Source of the DNA: Planctomycetales bacterium
GTDB taxonomy: Bacteria > 4484-113 > JAFGCY01
Assembly: GCA_024645305.1 (NCBI GenBank)
Contig: JAHEFU010000129.1
Coordinates: 1-8,020 of the forward strand
Direction: 5' to 3'
DNA: 8,020 nt
Part shown: one piece after another, positions 5,881 to 8,020 of the stretch
Position numbering within the stretch: the first letter of the stretch is position 1
How the letters are laid out: every line of letters begins with the position of its first letter
Made by a program: the position numbers and the translations under genes
Notes under the pieces: generated by a model
Seen by the model: the letters and a program-made list of their open reading frames with translations, nothing else
Database searches by the model: none
What the model was told of the DNA's origin: nothing

Positions 5881-7350
5881 TCAGTGGGCCAGCGGCTCAA
5901 CATGCTTTCCGGACACAACGGACTCACCGTCCGCACTGCGCACCGGCGGCACTCGCAGGTCATGCAGCCCCGCGGCAACCGTGGCAACCAGCCAGACGGC
6001 CAGCAGCAGGCACCACAGCCACAGCGGCGGGGCGCTGGCGTAGCCGTTGGCAGCGGCCTTGAGTTGCCAGGTCAGCAACAGGATCAGCATGGACACCGCA
6101 CTGACGTGCACGGGCAGTGACAACCTGTGGCTGCGCAGCCGGTAATGCCTGAACCAGGCGCCCAGCAGGGCGGCTGAAGCAACACCGACCAGGCAGGCCA
6201 GCATCGCCCTGAACGGTGACATCGTCGAGAAGGCCGTGCCGAAGGGCCAGACCAGCAGGCGGGTGAGGGCAAACCCGGCCAGCAGGGCCGCACAGAACTG
6301 CCAGAGGATCAGCAGGATCCCGAGCAGGACAGGGGCCGCGTGTTCTTCGGGGATTGTCTGGGGCTGGCTCTCCCGGTGGAGAATCTCAGCAGTCCGCAGG
6401 CGCCGCGGGCGCACCGGACGCACCGGCAGGGTCCGGTCCGCGCCGGCCTGCTCCATCATGCTGCGGAAGTCCAGCGGTCGCGTTCCGGCCTCCTCCCGCT
6501 GCAGCTCCGCATCCAGCGCATGCTGGACATCCGGCACACTTTCTATGATGGCCCGGGCCCGCTCCTCGCTGTGCTGTTCTTCCTTCAGGTCAGTGATCAG
6601 CTGCCGGGCTTCCTGCTCATCCAGTTCCCCGGGACATTCCCGTCGCGCACGCAGTTCCTCGATGAACTGCTGCCTGCCCGGTCCCGCCTTTGCAGATCCG
6701 TGCGGGCCAGGATGCGACTGCAGCGCCCCTGATTGTGCATCGTCGTCAGGTAGCGCTGGTCCTTCGGCAGGCATGGCATTGACCATCTGCTTGCCTGCAG
6801 GTTGATGGTTCACCGCCGCATGCTCGCCGTTGCCATTCTTCGCAGTCTCAACGGGTGCGGAAGCCGGTTCAAGCGTTGGCAGGGCTGGATCCAGCGTGAC
6901 CACCGGCTCGCTCAGTGCCTCAGTGTGGGTTTCAGTTCCGGCATCACCGGGATCCACTGCGGCGCTGTCCGGCACCGGCAGTAAACCGGCTATCTCCGGC
7001 AGCTCTGCGGCTTCCACTGGCAACTGCGGGCTGGGATCAGTCTGGCCATTGCCGGAATGCTGCACCGTTTCCTGCCAGCCCTGTACCATTGCGGCATTCT
7101 CCACCGTGCCTGGCAGGCTGCAGACATCAGGGGCACTGTACAGCTCCGGATGCACGCGCTGGATGAACTGGAGCGCCTCCTCGATCTTGTCGTGCTCCAG
7201 GCGGGCGGTTTCACTGTCATGGGCCCTGAGCGCATGCTGGCGGGCATTCGCGGCGGCGCGGATGTCCTCCACTGGACAGTCTTCCCGCAGCCTGGGGTCG
7301 ATGTACTCGACCGCAGCCCGGTAATAGGAGGCCAGCTCCTTTACTGTCAT
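5881..7350 (-). CDS. Hypothetical membrane protein with long cytosolic N-terminal part and four C-terminal helices
   Basis: I do not recognise this 489-residue protein. Residues 1-75 form a charged, probably helical domain. Residues 76-225 are rich in Pro, Ala, Glu, Gly and Asp and look disordered. Residues 226-300 are again charged and helical (for example EELRARRE, ITDLKEEQHSEERARAI). A basic stretch (RPVRPRRLR, 311-319) precedes four hydrophobic segments at about 340-362, 380-400, 412-430 and 441-463, followed by a short polar tail. The basic stretch before the first helix suggests a cytosolic N-terminus, and four helices would put both ends inside. There is no signal peptide and no catalytic motif. 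The ATG at 7350 has GAGGG at 7362-7358 with seven bases of spacing. It follows the M42 peptidase gene by 83 bases and is probably co-transcribed with it. A scaffold, sensor or polar organiser is conceivable but unsupported. Confidence 0.88.
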   Translation of the reverse strand: MTVKELASYYRAAVEYIDPRLREDCPVEDIRAAANARQHALRAHDSETARLEHDKIEEALQFIQRVHPELYSAPDVCSLPGTVENAAMVQGWQETVQHSGNGQTDPSPQLPVEAAELPEIAGLLPVPDSAAVDPGDAGTETHTEALSEPVVTLDPALPTLEPASAPVETAKNGNGEHAAVNHQPAGKQMVNAMPAEGPALPDDDAQSGALQSHPGPHGSAKAGPGRQQFIEELRARRECPGELDEQEARQLITDLKEEQHSEERARAIIESVPDVQHALDAELQREEAGTRPLDFRSMMEQAGADRTLPVRPVRPRRLRTAEILHRESQPQTIPEEHAAPVLLGILLILWQFCAALLAGFALTRLLVWPFGTAFSTMSPFRAMLACLVGVASAALLGAWFRHYRLRSHRLSLPVHVSAVSMLILLLTWQLKAAANGYASAPPLWLWCLLLAVWLVATVAAGLHDLRVPPVRSADGESVVSGKHVEPLAH

Positions 7351-7433
7351 TTAGTTGCCCTCTTGCCGGAGCCCGCTGGTTCCGGTTCCTCCTCTCTATC
7401 CTGGGCGGCAGCAGCTGCCACCACCATTCGATT
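7351..7433. other. Short intergenic gap with two inverted repeats
   Basis: Between the M42 gene and the 489-residue gene lie an exact inverted repeat, GGCAGC-A-GCTGCC (7407-7419), and a weaker hairpin, CCGGA (7366-7370) with TCCGG (7381-7385) around a 10-base loop. Neither is followed by a T-run. An AGGAGG motif on the minus strand near 7388-7393 has no start codon at a usable distance. Confidence 0.4.
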
Positions 7434-8020
7434 CTAGCTGCCGGTATCGGTACTCAGCCAGGCCGCCAGCAGGTCAACCGCCGAGTTCAGGTCAGCCTTG
7501 TGCACGGTCTCCACAACCGTGTGCACGTAACGGCAGGGAACCGAGAGGCAGATTGAGCGCCGGCCAGGCCCGAACTTCTGCAGGGCGGCGGCATCCGTCC
7601 CGCCCATAGGCAGCACTTCGTACTGGTAATTGATGTTGTTCTTCTCCGCAAGCGCCACAAACTCCTCAAAGAGTGTGCGCGTACTGATGGCGGAACTGTC
7701 CATCACTTTGATGGCCACGCCCTGCCCGAGGCGGGTAATCCCTTCTTCCTTGCTGATACCGGGAGTATCCACGGCCAGGGTGACATCTATCGCAATTCCG
7801 ACGTCGGCCTTGCTGGTCTGTGCCGCCACGGTTGCTCCGCGCAATCCGACTTCCTCCTGGACCGTACCGACCCAGTCAATGTCGTAGACATGGCTGCCGC
7901 GGGCCTTCTTGATCGCATTCAGCGCAACCCACTGGCTGATGCGGTTGTCCATACACTGGCCGCAGACCAGCTCACCCATTTCCACGGTACTCTGCTCCAG
8001 CACCACAGGGTCACCGGGCC
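7434..8020 (-). CDS. M42 family metallopeptidase (glutamyl aminopeptidase/deblocking type), partial, N-terminus outside window
   Basis: M42 enzymes are cytosolic di-metal aminopeptidases that form large dodecameric shells and trim peptides left by proteases. About 195 codons of the C-terminal part are visible. The frame stays open to the window edge, reading PGDPVVLEQ, which matches the family's GDPVV segment, so the GTG codons near 8006 are internal and not starts. Visible active-site residues are the bridging Asp in MDNR (codon 7947-7949), the catalytic and ligand Glu pair in TVQEEVGLRGA (7851-7856), Asp in GIAIDVT (7785-7787) and His in RYVHT (7521-7523). The first metal-binding His would lie outside the window. 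The typical MGGTDAAA segment is also present. It ends in TAG and is followed after 83 bases by the membrane protein gene, likely in one operon, though no functional link is evident. Confidence 0.93.
   Translation of the reverse strand, partial: PGDPVVLEQSTVEMGELVCGQCMDNRISQWVALNAIKKARGSHVYDIDWVGTVQEEVGLRGATVAAQTSKADVGIAIDVTLAVDTPGISKEEGITRLGQGVAIKVMDSSAISTRTLFEEFVALAEKNNINYQYEVLPMGGTDAAALQKFGPGRRSICLSVPCRYVHTVVETVHKADLNSAVDLLAAWLSTDTGS

Noticed and set aside
8001..8006. GTG codons as the start of the M42 peptidase gene
   Set aside because: The frame continues upstream to the window edge reading a family-typical GDPVV segment, and about half of the family length, including the first metal-binding His, would be missing.

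Overview
The window looks like chromosomal DNA of a GC-rich Gram-negative bacterium, most likely a proteobacterium and possibly a gammaproteobacterium. The support is an MsbA-type exporter, a penicillin-binding protein of the PBP7 type, a lipobox lipoprotein and mostly Shine-Dalgarno starts. No sign of phage, plasmid, IS element, CRISPR, tRNA or rRNA was seen. Genus-level placement is not possible from this sequence alone.

Layout from left to right. (1) Bases 1-1641, minus strand: an ABC exporter of the MsbA/ABCB type, cut off at the window edge inside its ATPase domain. It carries an apparent extra two-helix membrane module at the N-terminus. (2) Bases 1642-2185: a 544-base divergent intergenic region with a mosaic of short repeats. 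These are a 7-bp phased tandem array, a small perfect hairpin, 9-bp repeats, and a 30-bp-period array of palindromes whose arms change while pairing is kept. (3) Bases 2186-3025, plus strand: a Cof-type HAD phosphatase with a GTG start. (4) Bases 3036-8020, minus strand: six co-directional genes. In transcription order they are an M42 aminopeptidase (5' end outside the window), an unrecognised 489-residue protein with four C-terminal membrane helices, two small tandem paralogous proteins of unknown function (106 and 107 residues), a PBP7-like D-Ala-D-Ala endopeptidase, and an unrecognised lipoprotein whose start overlaps the endopeptidase stop.

How the genes may work together. The firmest functional pair is the PBP7-like enzyme and the lipoprotein: they share an ATGA stop/start overlap, and both carry export signals, so they are probably translationally coupled and act in the periplasm or cell envelope. 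The membrane protein and the two small paralogs upstream are close enough to be co-transcribed, but their link to wall metabolism is inference from position only. The HAD phosphatase converges on the lipoprotein gene with only 10 bases between their stop codons. The most unusual material is the repeat mosaic at 1829-2130 and the pair of small paralogs at 5001-5689; no complete new defence or mobile system is evident.
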